In this document: positions 15,466-23,419 of the stretch, piece after piece | How positions within the stretch are numbered: the first letter of the stretch is position 1 | Layout of the letters: every line of letters starts with the position of its first letter | Origin: an uncultured Pedobacter sp. | Lineage (GTDB): Bacteria > Bacteroidota > Bacteroidia > Sphingobacteriales > Sphingobacteriaceae | Direction of reading: 5' to 3' | Assembly (NCBI GenBank): GCA_946478755.1 | Contig: CAMLDJ010000055.1 | Location: forward strand, 1-24,372 | Length of the DNA stretch: 24,372 nucleotides | Notes under the pieces: generated by a model | The model's input: the letters and a program-made list of their open reading frames with translations, nothing else | Databases searched by the model: none | Told to the model about the DNA's origin: nothing | Made by a program: the position numbers and the translations under genes

Positions 15466-17751
15466 ATGAAAATTGCATATATATCCACTTATCCACCACG
15501 TGAATGTGGCATCGCTACGTTTAATCATAACCTGCTTCGCGCGATAGGCTACGACAAAACGGCGGTTTCAGAAGATAGTTATGTGGTGGCATTGAACGAC
15601 TCTGAAGAATTAGATACTTATGAATATCCGCCGGAAGTAAAATACCAGATCAGACAGGAAAACCAGAAGGACTACATTCGCGCCGCCGACTACATCAATA
15701 CCAGTTTGGTGGATGCCTGCATCATGGAGCATGAATTCGGCATTTATGGAGGCGAAAATGGTGTGTACATCCTCCCACTGATTGCCAGACTGCAAAAACC
15801 ATTGGTCACAATTTTACATACCGTATTAAAGGACCCAGGCTTTATGCAGCTGACCATCATCAGAGAGATCGCCAAATATTCGTCGAGGATTGTGGTAATG
15901 AGCCACCGTGCTGTGGGTTTCCTCACCAGCATTTACGGGATACCATTCAATAAAATTCAGCTGATCGAGCATGGCGTGCCCGATCTGGAAGCAAAGACCA
16001 AGAATCCGGTGAAGGAATCCCTTGCCTTCAAAAACAGGAAGGTGCTGTTTACCTTCGGATTGATCAGCAGAAATAAAGGGCTGGAAACTGTGATACAGGC
16101 CTTGCCTGCGATTGTAGCCAGGAATCCGGATGTGATGTATGTTGTCCTCGGAACCACACACCCTGGTGTCATCCGCAATTCCGGAGAAGAATATCGGGAA
16201 AGCCTGAAAAAACTTGCCAGGCAACTCAAAGTAGAAGAGAACCTTACTTTCATCAATAAATTTGTATCAGAAGAGCAGTTGTTCGACTACCTGACGGGAT
16301 GTGATATGTACATTACCCCATATTTGAACGAAGCGCAAATTACGAGCGGCACGCTATCTTATGCCGTAGGTGCCGGTGCAGCAATAATTTCTACCCCCTA
16401 TTGGCATGCACAGGAATTACTAGCTGAAAACAGGGGCAGGTTATTTGATTTTCAGAATGCCGACGCGCTTGCCGACATTGTTAACGAATTGTTTGAGGAC
16501 AGGGAAAAGCTTGACCAGCTGAAGACCAATGCTTATGAGTACGGACTGCATCTGCGCTGGCCGAACACCGGTCAGGTGTTTATAGATGTATTGGATGAAG
16601 CGATTTATAAATCGCTCGCCGAGAAAGAAGATAACAACAAACAGATTATTGATCCTGATGCCATGCCATCATTTAGCATGACACATATTCAGCGGTTAAC
16701 TGATGATACCGGCATTGTACAACATGCCAAGTATGGCATCCCGAATTTAAAGGAGGGCTATTGCCTGGACGACAACGCCCGGGCCTTAATCCTGGGAATT
16801 CTTGCTTATCAGCAAACCAAAAGTAAAGTTGCATTAGAGTTGCTCCCTATTTACCTAAGCTACATTCAATATATGCAATGCGACAATGGCAACTTCCGCA
16901 ATTTCCTGAGTTTTACCCGGACATACCTGGACGAGGTGGGATCAGAAGATTCATTCGGAAGAACCATCTGGGCTTTAGGATATCTGATCGACAATGCGCC
17001 TAACAATTCTTACCGCGAATTTGCAACTGAACTGTTTCATAAATCAGTGCCGCACTTTAAGGATCTTAAACACTTGCGGGGCATGGCCAATACCATGATC
17101 GGCTTAAACAGCTATCTGAAGGCCAATCCGGGAGATGAGCAGATCAGATCAGAATTCGATCAGCTTGCGGCGACGCTGAAAGCAGCTTATCATACACATC
17201 AAAATGGCCACTGGCACTGGTTTGAAGAGAAGATGACCTACGACAACGCCATTTTACCTTTGGCGCTTTTATGCCATTACCAGGCGACGAAGAATGAAGA
17301 ATCGCTGGACGTCGCTTTGGAAACTATGGAATACCTGGGTCAGAAGACTTTAATCCAGGGTTACCTGAATCCGGTTGGAAATGATGGCTGGCTGTATGAC
17401 AATGGCGAAGAGATGGCGGAATATGATCAGCAGGCTATCGAAACCATGGCTATGGTCCTGATGTATTTTAAAGCGTATGAAATTACGCACGACCTGACTT
17501 ATATTAAGCAAATGTACCTGTGCTACCAGTGGTTCCTGGGAGAAAATAGCTTGAAACTACCCTTATATGACCATGAAACGAAAGGATGTGGCGATGGTTT
17601 GCAGCGCCATGGCGTAAACCGTAATCAGGGCGCTGAAAGCACCCTGGCCTACTGGATCTCACATTTATTTGTGCTGAAAGGCCTTGAATTCGAATATGAA
17701 TATGTGAGGAACAGCGACCTCGCAGACGTAAAAAAGGAGATCCTCAACTAG
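15466..17751 (+). CDS. GT4-type glycosyltransferase fused to a C-terminal (alpha/alpha)6-barrel-like domain
   Basis: This 761-residue cytoplasmic protein appears to be a fusion. Residues 1 to ~385 are a GT-B glycosyltransferase of the GT4 type: YISTYPPRECGIATFNHNL at the N-terminus, IIREIAKYSSRIVVMSHRAV, LFTFGLISRNKGLETVIQALP opening the second Rossmann fold, and the donor-site region YLNEAQITSGTLSYAVGAGAAIISTPYWHAQELL. There the first Glu of the E-x7-E motif is present and the second position is not Glu, as I recall for this subgroup. Residues ~390-755 are helical, with DDNARALILGILAY, SFGRTIWALGYLI, YDNAILPLALLCHY and EYDQQAIETMAMVL. The repeated helix pairs with acidic/aromatic loop residues resemble six-hairpin glycosidase-like barrels. 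A second GT4 follows 13 bp later and a GH130 gene converges on it, suggesting a mannoside-making role (inference). Confidence 0.85.
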   Translation: MKIAYISTYPPRECGIATFNHNLLRAIGYDKTAVSEDSYVVALNDSEELDTYEYPPEVKYQIRQENQKDYIRAADYINTSLVDACIMEHEFGIYGGENGVYILPLIARLQKPLVTILHTVLKDPGFMQLTIIREIAKYSSRIVVMSHRAVGFLTSIYGIPFNKIQLIEHGVPDLEAKTKNPVKESLAFKNRKVLFTFGLISRNKGLETVIQALPAIVARNPDVMYVVLGTTHPGVIRNSGEEYRESLKKLARQLKVEENLTFINKFVSEEQLFDYLTGCDMYITPYLNEAQITSGTLSYAVGAGAAIISTPYWHAQELLAENRGRLFDFQNADALADIVNELFEDREKLDQLKTNAYEYGLHLRWPNTGQVFIDVLDEAIYKSLAEKEDNNKQIIDPDAMPSFSMTHIQRLTDDTGIVQHAKYGIPNLKEGYCLDDNARALILGILAYQQTKSKVALELLPIYLSYIQYMQCDNGNFRNFLSFTRTYLDEVGSEDSFGRTIWALGYLIDNAPNNSYREFATELFHKSVPHFKDLKHLRGMANTMIGLNSYLKANPGDEQIRSEFDQLAATLKAAYHTHQNGHWHWFEEKMTYDNAILPLALLCHYQATKNEESLDVALETMEYLGQKTLIQGYLNPVGNDGWLYDNGEEMAEYDQQAIETMAMVLMYFKAYEITHDLTYIKQMYLCYQWFLGENSLKLPLYDHETKGCGDGLQRHGVNRNQGAESTLAYWISHLFVLKGLEFEYEYVRNSDLADVKKEILN

Positions 17752-17764
17752 CCGCGGCTAAGGT

Positions 17765-18766
17765 ATGAAGATAGCTGTATTATCCCCTGTGGCCTGGAGA
17801 ACTCCTCCACGCCACTATGGCCCATGGGAACAAATGGCCTCGAACCTGACTGAAGGACTGGTTGCAGCGGGTATTGACGTTACGCTATTTGCTACCGGGG
17901 ACTCTATAACGGGTGCCTCGCTGGATCATGTGATAGAGAAGGGTTATGAAGAAGAAAGAGATCAGGATGCAAAAGTTGTGGAATGCCTGCACATCAGTAA
18001 CCTGATGGAAAAAGCTGATCAGTTTGATCTCATTCATAATCATTTTGACTTCCTGCCCTTAACTTATTCCCGCCTGATACAAACCCCCATGCTAACCACT
18101 ATACATGGTTTTTCATCAGAAAAAATTGTAGAAGTATACCGGAAATATAATGCATCAGGGCATTATGTATCGATCAGCAATACCAACAGGCATGCCGGTC
18201 TCGATTATCTTGCTACTGTTTACAATGGACTGGATACCAACGATTTTACGTTCAGCGACACAGCTGACCACGATCTGCTTTTCTTTGGCAGGATCCATCC
18301 CGACAAAGGAACAGCCGAAGCCATTCAGATTGCCCGGAAAAGCAGGAGAAAGCTTTTGATTGCAGGCATTATACAGGATGAAAATTACTTCCATCAGCAT
18401 GTTGAGCCCTTTCTAAACGGCGATATTTCTTTCATCGGCCCTGCTGGACCCGCGAAAAGAAATGAGTTATTGGGTAGGGCTGCGGCATTGCTCCATCCGA
18501 TCCGGTTCGACGAGCCTTTTGGATTAAGTGTAGCAGAAGCGATGCTCTGCGGAACACCTGTCATCGCATTTAACAGAGGCTCGATGCCTGAACTGATCAA
18601 CGATAAGGAAACGGGTTTCCTCGTCGATGATGTTGATGGTGCCGTCAATGCGGTAGCTCAGCTCGCGCGCATCGACCGGAAGAAATGCAGAGCATGGTCA
18701 GCCACACAATTCTCAAAAGAAAAAATGGTAAGCGATTACATCGGCCTTTACCATCACATCTTATGA
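17765..18766 (+). CDS. Glycosyltransferase family 4 protein
   Basis: This 333-residue GT-B enzyme begins KIAVLSPVAWRTPPRHYGPWEQMASNL with the Gly-containing loop of the N-terminal Rossmann domain. FDLIHNHFDFLPLTYSRLI and TTIHGFSSEKI follow, then LLFFGRIHPDKGTAEAIQIAR. The retaining-GT catalytic signature lies in DEPFGLSVAEAMLCGTPVIAFNRGSMPELI, with the E-x7-E pair intact. No TM segment is present. The spacer from the preceding GT4 fusion is 13 bp, so they are co-transcribed. Its stop codon directly abuts the stop of the convergent GH130 gene. Donor (GDP-mannose or another nucleotide sugar) and product are unknown. Confidence 0.9.
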   Translation: MKIAVLSPVAWRTPPRHYGPWEQMASNLTEGLVAAGIDVTLFATGDSITGASLDHVIEKGYEEERDQDAKVVECLHISNLMEKADQFDLIHNHFDFLPLTYSRLIQTPMLTTIHGFSSEKIVEVYRKYNASGHYVSISNTNRHAGLDYLATVYNGLDTNDFTFSDTADHDLLFFGRIHPDKGTAEAIQIARKSRRKLLIAGIIQDENYFHQHVEPFLNGDISFIGPAGPAKRNELLGRAAALLHPIRFDEPFGLSVAEAMLCGTPVIAFNRGSMPELINDKETGFLVDDVDGAVNAVAQLARIDRKKCRAWSATQFSKEKMVSDYIGLYHHIL

Positions 18767-20275
18767 TCAGGAGGCGATCGTGTCTGCAGGCACTGCACAG
18801 ACCGTGCTTTTGAGCTTGCTGAGCAGCAGCTCAACTTTTACCGTAGCAAAGGAGGAACAGTAATCTGACAGACCATAAGGGATGATCAGTTCCCCGTCGT
18901 GAATGATCGAGCCACAGGAATAAAGCACATTGGGTACATAACCTTCACGCTCATCTGTATTCGGGATAACCAGTGGTTCTTTTAAACGGCCGATTTCAAT
19001 AGAAGGATCATTTAAATCGAATAAACTCGCACCCAGGCAGTAACGGCGCATCGGCCCCACTCCATGGGTAATCACCAGCCATCCCGCCTCGGTTTCTATT
19101 GGTGAACCGCAATTTCCGATCTGCATGAACTCCCATGGAAACAAGGGAGATTGTAATTTCACCGGGTTATCCCATACCGTAAGCCGGTCAGAATACATCA
19201 GATAATTGTTCCAGCCGTCTATACGGGACATCATGGCGTATTTACCGTTGATCTTGCGCGGAAACAGCGCCAGGTTCTTATTCTGGGCACCGATACCGTG
19301 AAGCGGACTGATCTTAAAATCGTAAAAATCGGTGGTTTGCAGTAATTTAGGCATAATCATCGCCCCATCAAAGGCGGTATAGGTAGCATAGAATACCACA
19401 CTCCCGTCATCCTTTATAAACCGTACGAACCGGGCGTCTTCGATACCTTTACGCTCAAATTCAGATATCGGAAAAATGATTCGGTCCGAGATATCCGTAT
19501 CTCTCGAGAAACTGATCTCATGGTAGGTATCAGATAGCCAAAGTACTTTATCATATTCCAGTTTCTTCAGGTCGCTTTCCGCAATGCTCTTCCCGTCAAG
19601 AATAACCTTTCGGAGCATAGCATAATCAAATTTATCCTGAAGCTTGGCACCCACCTCATCTAAGATCTCAATATCTATCCTGGAATCAGCCGCCTTTTTA
19701 AGGAAGAGCTTTTTGTTATAAATGGCATTTTTAATGACCTCTGCTTCATCAATATAGTTCCCTGCCGGAATTACTGTAATGTTATGGTCGCGGTCAATCA
19801 GCGCCCTCCTAAACACCACTGAGGAGATATGACCCTCACCTACAGCCCTAAAGCTGATGATTAGTCGCTTTTCCCCTTCTACAAGATCTGACTGATCAGG
19901 ATCTTCTACCACTGAAGGGTTGAAAAAAGCGGCAGATTCAATAGAATATTCATGAGTAAAATAAGAACCGAGCAGGAGTTTCTGGTATTTGTCCAGTGAA
20001 TCAAAATCATAACCTGCCTTGTCAATACATTCCCTTACCTTTTTACAATGACGTGTAAGTATTTTGGTGATGTTACGATGACGTTTTGAATATTCCTGTA
20101 ACAATGGGGAGATGAGACCGAACACATCCTCATCTGAAAGTGCCAGTACATGTTTAACTACCTCAACTGCCCGTTCTTCACCATTAAAAAAAAACCTCGC
20201 AATAACCCGCTTTGGGTCAGGATAGACTTTAACCTGTTTCCGTTCTATTAATAATCTCATATTACCATAACGCAT
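18767..20275 (-). CDS. Glycoside hydrolase family 130 protein (beta-mannoside phosphorylase or hydrolase)
   Basis: From the ATG at 20275 the product is 502 residues (TTG at 20287 and ATG at 20260 are alternatives). The five-bladed propeller of GH130 is recognisable from FFNPSVV (~residue 135) on: SFRAVGEGHISSVVFR, GIEDARFV with the expected catalytic Asp region, GAQNKNLALFPRKINGKYAMMSRID, GNCGSPIETEAGWLVITHGVGPMRRYCLGASLFD and GYVPNVLYSCGSII. Family members cleave beta-mannosides such as mannosyl-glucose, mannosyl-GlcNAc or beta-1,2-mannobiose with phosphate, and some hydrolyse them. A ~110-residue helical N-terminal extension makes it longer than the ~330-390-residue phosphorylases. No signal peptide, so it acts in the cytoplasm. 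It converges on two GT4 genes, suggesting turnover of the glycan they build. Confidence 0.88.
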   Translation of the reverse strand: MRYGNMRLLIERKQVKVYPDPKRVIARFFFNGEERAVEVVKHVLALSDEDVFGLISPLLQEYSKRHRNITKILTRHCKKVRECIDKAGYDFDSLDKYQKLLLGSYFTHEYSIESAAFFNPSVVEDPDQSDLVEGEKRLIISFRAVGEGHISSVVFRRALIDRDHNITVIPAGNYIDEAEVIKNAIYNKKLFLKKAADSRIDIEILDEVGAKLQDKFDYAMLRKVILDGKSIAESDLKKLEYDKVLWLSDTYHEISFSRDTDISDRIIFPISEFERKGIEDARFVRFIKDDGSVVFYATYTAFDGAMIMPKLLQTTDFYDFKISPLHGIGAQNKNLALFPRKINGKYAMMSRIDGWNNYLMYSDRLTVWDNPVKLQSPLFPWEFMQIGNCGSPIETEAGWLVITHGVGPMRRYCLGASLFDLNDPSIEIGRLKEPLVIPNTDEREGYVPNVLYSCGSIIHDGELIIPYGLSDYCSSFATVKVELLLSKLKSTVCAVPADTIAS

Positions 20276-20634
20276 TAATGAGTACAAAGATTCATGAATT
20301 TATATTTTTTTTAATAAATACTAAAGCCAAAGTACATGTTTTATTCAAATGTATGCCAAAACGGACAGGACAGATACTGACAAAAAAACAAGATAAGTCA
20401 GTAAGACTACAATAAAATAGAAGCGGTTTGTCATAATTAATGTTGAAATGTCAGCGCAAAATAATAAACCAACACCAGCAAATTCTTATCCATTTATAAA
20501 TTAAGAACTTATAAATATCGGCCATAATTACAGTTATATCGAAGATTTACTTTGGCATGCAGCTTGACTAAATAACGTAGATGGTCAGATAATAAAAAAA
20601 GAATGACCAGATCATAAATTTAAATAAATATAAG
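20276..20634. other. Divergent control region between GH130 and outer-membrane protein genes
   Basis: This is 359 bp of A/T-rich DNA with no gene. The 9-mer TACTTTGGC occurs once on each strand, facing outward: minus strand at 20334-20326, about 50 bp before the GH130 ATG, and plus strand at 20548-20556, about 80 bp before the beta-barrel ATG. Each resembles a -7 box with one base missing, so they may be the two promoters. An 8-bp inverted repeat ATTTATAA...TTATAAAT lies around 20490-20520. No -33 elements are convincing. Confidence 0.4.
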
Positions 20635-21237
20635 ATGAAAAAATTACTATTGTCATTAGTCGCAGTTGCCGGTCTAGCATTTACTACTCAGGCGCAAACA
20701 GAAAAAGGTAAGATCATGCTTGGTGGTAACGTAGGGTTCAGCTCCTCAAAAGTAGATGGTGCTGACAAGTCTGACTTCAGTTTCAGCGTGATTCCAAGTG
20801 CGGGTTACTTTATAAGCAACAATTTCGCTATCGGTACAGGGGTTGGTTATACTTACAATAAGGAAGTAAGTGATTTAAATTTAAACCAGGCCTTTAAAGT
20901 TGCACCTTTTGGCCGTTACTATGTAGGCTTATCTGATCAATTCAAGTTCTTTGGCCAGTTGTCGGTACCTATGTCTTTCGGTAACGATAAAGTTGTTGAT
21001 GCAAATGGCGACACCGGTGCAAAAACAGCCACGACTACTAGTATTGGTGTAAACATTGCTCCAGGTTTCGCTTTCTTCCCAACGAAGAGAGTCGGTATCG
21101 AATTTTCGGTGAACGGACTGGGTTATAACCACGCATCAGTAAAAAATGAAGCAACAGGAAATAAAGTTAAAGCAGACGAATTTGGTTTAGAAGCCAATAC
21201 TTTTGCCCCGAATTTGGGTGTGCAGTTTTACTTCTAA
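20635..21237 (+). CDS. Outer-membrane beta-barrel protein
   Basis: This 200-residue protein has a classic signal peptide (KKLLLSLVAVAGLAFTTQAQ, cleavage after ~residue 20). The mature part has alternating strands and turns: IMLGGNVGFSSSKV, FSFSVIPSAGYFISNNFAIGTGVGYTYN, FKVAPFGRYYVGLSDQFKFFGQLSVPMSFG, IGVNIAPGFAFFPTKRVGIEFSVNGLGYNH. It ends in the beta-signal-like LGVQFYF with terminal Phe, as expected for BAM-dependent outer-membrane proteins. It fits the OmpA/OprF-like small barrel (PF13568-type) group common in Bacteroidota. Function is unknown; no peptidoglycan-binding domain is present. It stands alone with its own terminator. Confidence 0.9.
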   Translation: MKKLLLSLVAVAGLAFTTQAQTEKGKIMLGGNVGFSSSKVDGADKSDFSFSVIPSAGYFISNNFAIGTGVGYTYNKEVSDLNLNQAFKVAPFGRYYVGLSDQFKFFGQLSVPMSFGNDKVVDANGDTGAKTATTTSIGVNIAPGFAFFPTKRVGIEFSVNGLGYNHASVKNEATGNKVKADEFGLEANTFAPNLGVQFYF

Positions 21238-21276
21238 GCTGCAGTTTTACAAAGTTTTTTAAGTTTGGTTAGGAGA

Positions 21277-21312
21277 AAAGGGCTTTTGCAATTGCAAGGC
21301 CCTTTCCTTTTT
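21277..21312 (+). terminator. Rho-independent terminator after beta-barrel protein gene
   Basis: The outer stem is AAAGGGC (21277-21283) with GCCCTTT (21299-21305). The inner part contains the palindrome TTGCAATTGCAA. A T-rich tail (CCTTTTT) follows. Confidence 0.88.
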
Positions 21313-21386
21313 CACATCAATCTGCTTAATAAAAAAAAATCTTTGGGAATAAATGCGGGAACTACCTTTTATTGCGTTTGATTCTT

Positions 21387-21394
21387 TAGTTTTG
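21387..21394 (+). promoter_or_regulatory. Bacteroidetes -7 box (TAGTTTTG) for polysaccharide deacetylase gene
   Basis: This exact TAnnTTTG match ends 16 bases before the ATG at 21411, a usual distance for a short leader. No confident -33 element was seen. Confidence 0.45.
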
Positions 21395-21410
21395 CACTAA
21401 ATATCAATCC

Positions 21411-22304
21411 ATGAACAAGCGTTTTTTACCCTTTATGGCAGCAGTAGTGATTTTTGCTGCCGGTTGCCAGTCCAAATCACAGCCCAATACAACTGCGACA
21501 GATAAGGCTGCAGCGACTGTCGCAGAAGAGACCAAAGTATCGGAAGATGACACACAGACACCTGCAGTGGATGTTTCGAAAATAAAGGTTGCGGATGCGA
21601 AAACGATTCTGTCGCGCAAACAGGTACCTGTATTGTGTTACCACCAGGTACGTAACTGGAAGCCTTCGGATGGAAAAGTGGGCAAAGACTATATTGTGGA
21701 GATCCAAAACTTTAAGGACCAGGTTAAAATGCTGGCCGATAGTGGTTATCATTCTATTTTACCTGATCAGCTGTATGCTTATCTGAACACCGGTGCCCCA
21801 TTGCCTCCTAAACCGATCATGTTTACATTTGACGATACAGATATGGATCAGTTCACCATTGCCGCGCCGACACTTAAAAAGTATGGTTATAAAGCCGTGT
21901 ATTTCATCATGACGGTTTCTATTGGCAGAAAAGGAAAGTTTGTGGATTATATGACCAAAGAACAGATAAGACAGCTTTCTGATGAAGGAAATGTAATTGG
22001 CAGCCATACTTACGACCATAAGAACTTTAAAAAGTACCAAGGAAAAGACTGGGAAGAACAACTGGATAAACCAACGAAGAAACTGGAAGAGATCACCGGA
22101 AAGAAAATGACCGAGTTTGCATATCCTTTTGGTTTATGGAATGCAGAAGGCATTCCCGAACTTAAAAAACGTGGTTTCAGGATGGCTTTTTCGCTGGCCG
22201 ACAAGCGTGATCAGAACGATCCACTGTTTACGGTCAGGAGGATCATCGCCAGTGGATACTGGAGTCCAAAAACATTGCACAACAGCATCGTTAAAAGCTT
22301 TTAA
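21411..22304 (+). CDS. Polysaccharide deacetylase (NodB-type) lipoprotein
   Basis: This 297-residue protein starts with a lipoprotein signal (MNKRFLPFMAAVVIFAAGC, lipid-carrying Cys19) and a ~50-residue Thr/Ala/Asp/Glu-rich linker. The CE4/NodB domain begins at PVLCYHQV (~residue 75). Motif 1 is FTFDDTD with D141 and D142, motif 2 is SHTYDH with metal-binding H199 and H203, and AYPFGLWNAE corresponds to motif 3. Such enzymes remove N-acetyl groups from polysaccharides or peptidoglycan. The usual TFDDG reads TFDDTD here. The combination CYHQV...TFDD resembles PgaB/IcaB-like extracellular deacetylases. It is monocistronic: promoter box upstream, bidirectional terminator downstream. Confidence 0.88.
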   Translation: MNKRFLPFMAAVVIFAAGCQSKSQPNTTATDKAAATVAEETKVSEDDTQTPAVDVSKIKVADAKTILSRKQVPVLCYHQVRNWKPSDGKVGKDYIVEIQNFKDQVKMLADSGYHSILPDQLYAYLNTGAPLPPKPIMFTFDDTDMDQFTIAAPTLKKYGYKAVYFIMTVSIGRKGKFVDYMTKEQIRQLSDEGNVIGSHTYDHKNFKKYQGKDWEEQLDKPTKKLEEITGKKMTEFAYPFGLWNAEGIPELKKRGFRMAFSLADKRDQNDPLFTVRRIIASGYWSPKTLHNSIVKSF

Positions 22305-22344
22305 TAAAAAAGACGGTCAGGGGATCCTGGCCGCCCTTTTTATT
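22303..22344. terminator. Bidirectional terminator between convergent genes
   Basis: The stem GGTCAGG (22315-22321) pairs with CCTGGCC (22326-22332) around the loop GGAT. An A-rich flank on the left (from 22303) and a T run on the right (to 22344) can act on either strand. It serves the deacetylase gene and the convergent Gre-like gene ending at 22365. A 13-base direct repeat TTTTATTCATTAA (22338-22350, 22356-22368) adjoins it and includes the end of the Gre-like gene. Confidence 0.8.
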
Positions 22345-22364
22345 CATTAAGCAAATTTTATTCA

Positions 22365-22814
22365 TTAATCAAAGGCTTCAATCACGTATTTCTTCCCGTT
22401 AAAAGAAAAATCATCGCCCTTTTTCTTTCCCATCATTAACTTACCAATGGGCGAGGCGGCTGAAATACCGAAAACAGTTTTTCCTTCTGACTGCAGCTGG
22501 CCAGCGCTGATGCTGATGTAAAAAATCCCCTGGTTGGTATAAACCAGGCTTCCACCCCGGATATGATCTGTTATAGGGGAATGCCCGATGGTTTCCAGTA
22601 TCTTGCGATTCTCTTCAGCGTCTATCAGCAGCCTTTTATTTCGGTCGATATCCTGCTGCATCATTTCCCTGCTGGTCTCATATTTATCACCGGCACTACT
22701 CTTGGTATCGTCATTGCTGGCCTCACGTGCCTGTGTCAGTGCTGTTTCAGCAGTCTGGATCCTTTGTTCAATAAAACGTAAACAAAGCTGATATAAATGC
22801 TCTTTATTCATCAT
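22365..22814 (-). CDS. GreA/GreB-like transcription elongation factor family protein
   Basis: From the ATG at 22814 the protein has 149 residues. The N-terminal ~75 residues form a helical hairpin whose tip region AREASNDDTKSSAGDKYETSREM recalls the Gre tip (AREnGDLSENAEY), with two Asp residues. The C-terminal part ISAASPIGKLMMGKKKGDDFSFNGKKYVIEAF matches the Gre FKBP-like domain (SPIGRALLGKxxGD). Gre factors enter the RNA polymerase secondary channel and trigger cleavage of backtracked RNA. Bacteroidota relatives of this short protein are often mislabelled 3-oxoacyl-ACP synthase in databases; there is no KAS fold here. The stop of the upstream nitroreductase and this start share a base (TAATG), so translation is coupled. 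Confidence 0.8.
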   Translation of the reverse strand: MMNKEHLYQLCLRFIEQRIQTAETALTQAREASNDDTKSSAGDKYETSREMMQQDIDRNKRLLIDAEENRKILETIGHSPITDHIRGGSLVYTNQGIFYISISAGQLQSEGKTVFGISAASPIGKLMMGKKKGDDFSFNGKKYVIEAFD

Positions 22815-23398
22815 TATGATTCTACCCATTTAACTTTATCTTCTATTGGCATGCGCCTTGCTGCTCTGGCTGGCTCCTGGTGATAACCCATATAAAAAAG
22901 GCCAAAACACTTCTCATGCTCACCTAAGTTAAGATATTCTTTCAAATCTGCGATCATTCCTGGCGAACTCCAGTAGGCACCTACATGGAGCGCCTCGGCA
23001 GTCAGCGCCATGTTTTGTACCGCACAAGCCAAAGCAGCCAGCTCTTCCCATTCGGGCACTTTATCCGGGTTCAACTGGACATTTAGCGTGATGATGCAAC
23101 TGGCCTGCTCCGCCTTTTCCGTAATGCTATCGTATTTTTTTTGCAGGAACTGATGCGTGGGTGTTGTTTCCCTATACAGACGGGCAAGTTCATGACCAAG
23201 TTTTAGCTTTCCCTCATTTCTGAATACAATGAAACGCCATGGCTCCGTAAGTTTATGTGTAGGTGCATAGTTCGCACTTTCCAGGATCGTCTTAATTACC
23301 GCTACAGGTATCTCTTCCCTGGTATAGCTAACAGGAAAAATACTTCTCCTGCGTTTTATAATATTGCTTAAAATTGTTATTTCTTCTTCCATAATCAT
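22814..23398 (-). CDS. Nitroreductase family protein
   Basis: This 194-residue protein has the FMN-binding start KRRRSIFPVSYTREEIP (~15-31), APTHKLTEPWRFIVF (typical SANYAPTxxxxxPWRF signature), the central LAALACAVQNMALTAEALHVGAYWSS stretch and a C-terminal MGYHQEPARAARRMPIEDKVKW. It is a YdjA/YfhC-like short nitroreductase that uses FMN and NAD(P)H to reduce nitro or quinone compounds; physiological substrate unknown. Start may be the ATG at 23398 or 23392. An exact -7 box lies about 20 bases upstream. It is first in a two-gene unit with the Gre-like gene. Confidence 0.9.
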   Translation of the reverse strand: MIMEEEITILSNIIKRRRSIFPVSYTREEIPVAVIKTILESANYAPTHKLTEPWRFIVFRNEGKLKLGHELARLYRETTPTHQFLQKKYDSITEKAEQASCIITLNVQLNPDKVPEWEELAALACAVQNMALTAEALHVGAYWSSPGMIADLKEYLNLGEHEKCFGLFYMGYHQEPARAARRMPIEDKVKWVES

Positions 23399-23419
23399 CT
23401 ACCGGGTCGCCCTACTATA

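Noticed and set aside
15826..16224. 132-codon minus-strand frame inside the GT4 fusion
   Set aside because: Antisense to conserved GT4 motifs; product resembles no family.
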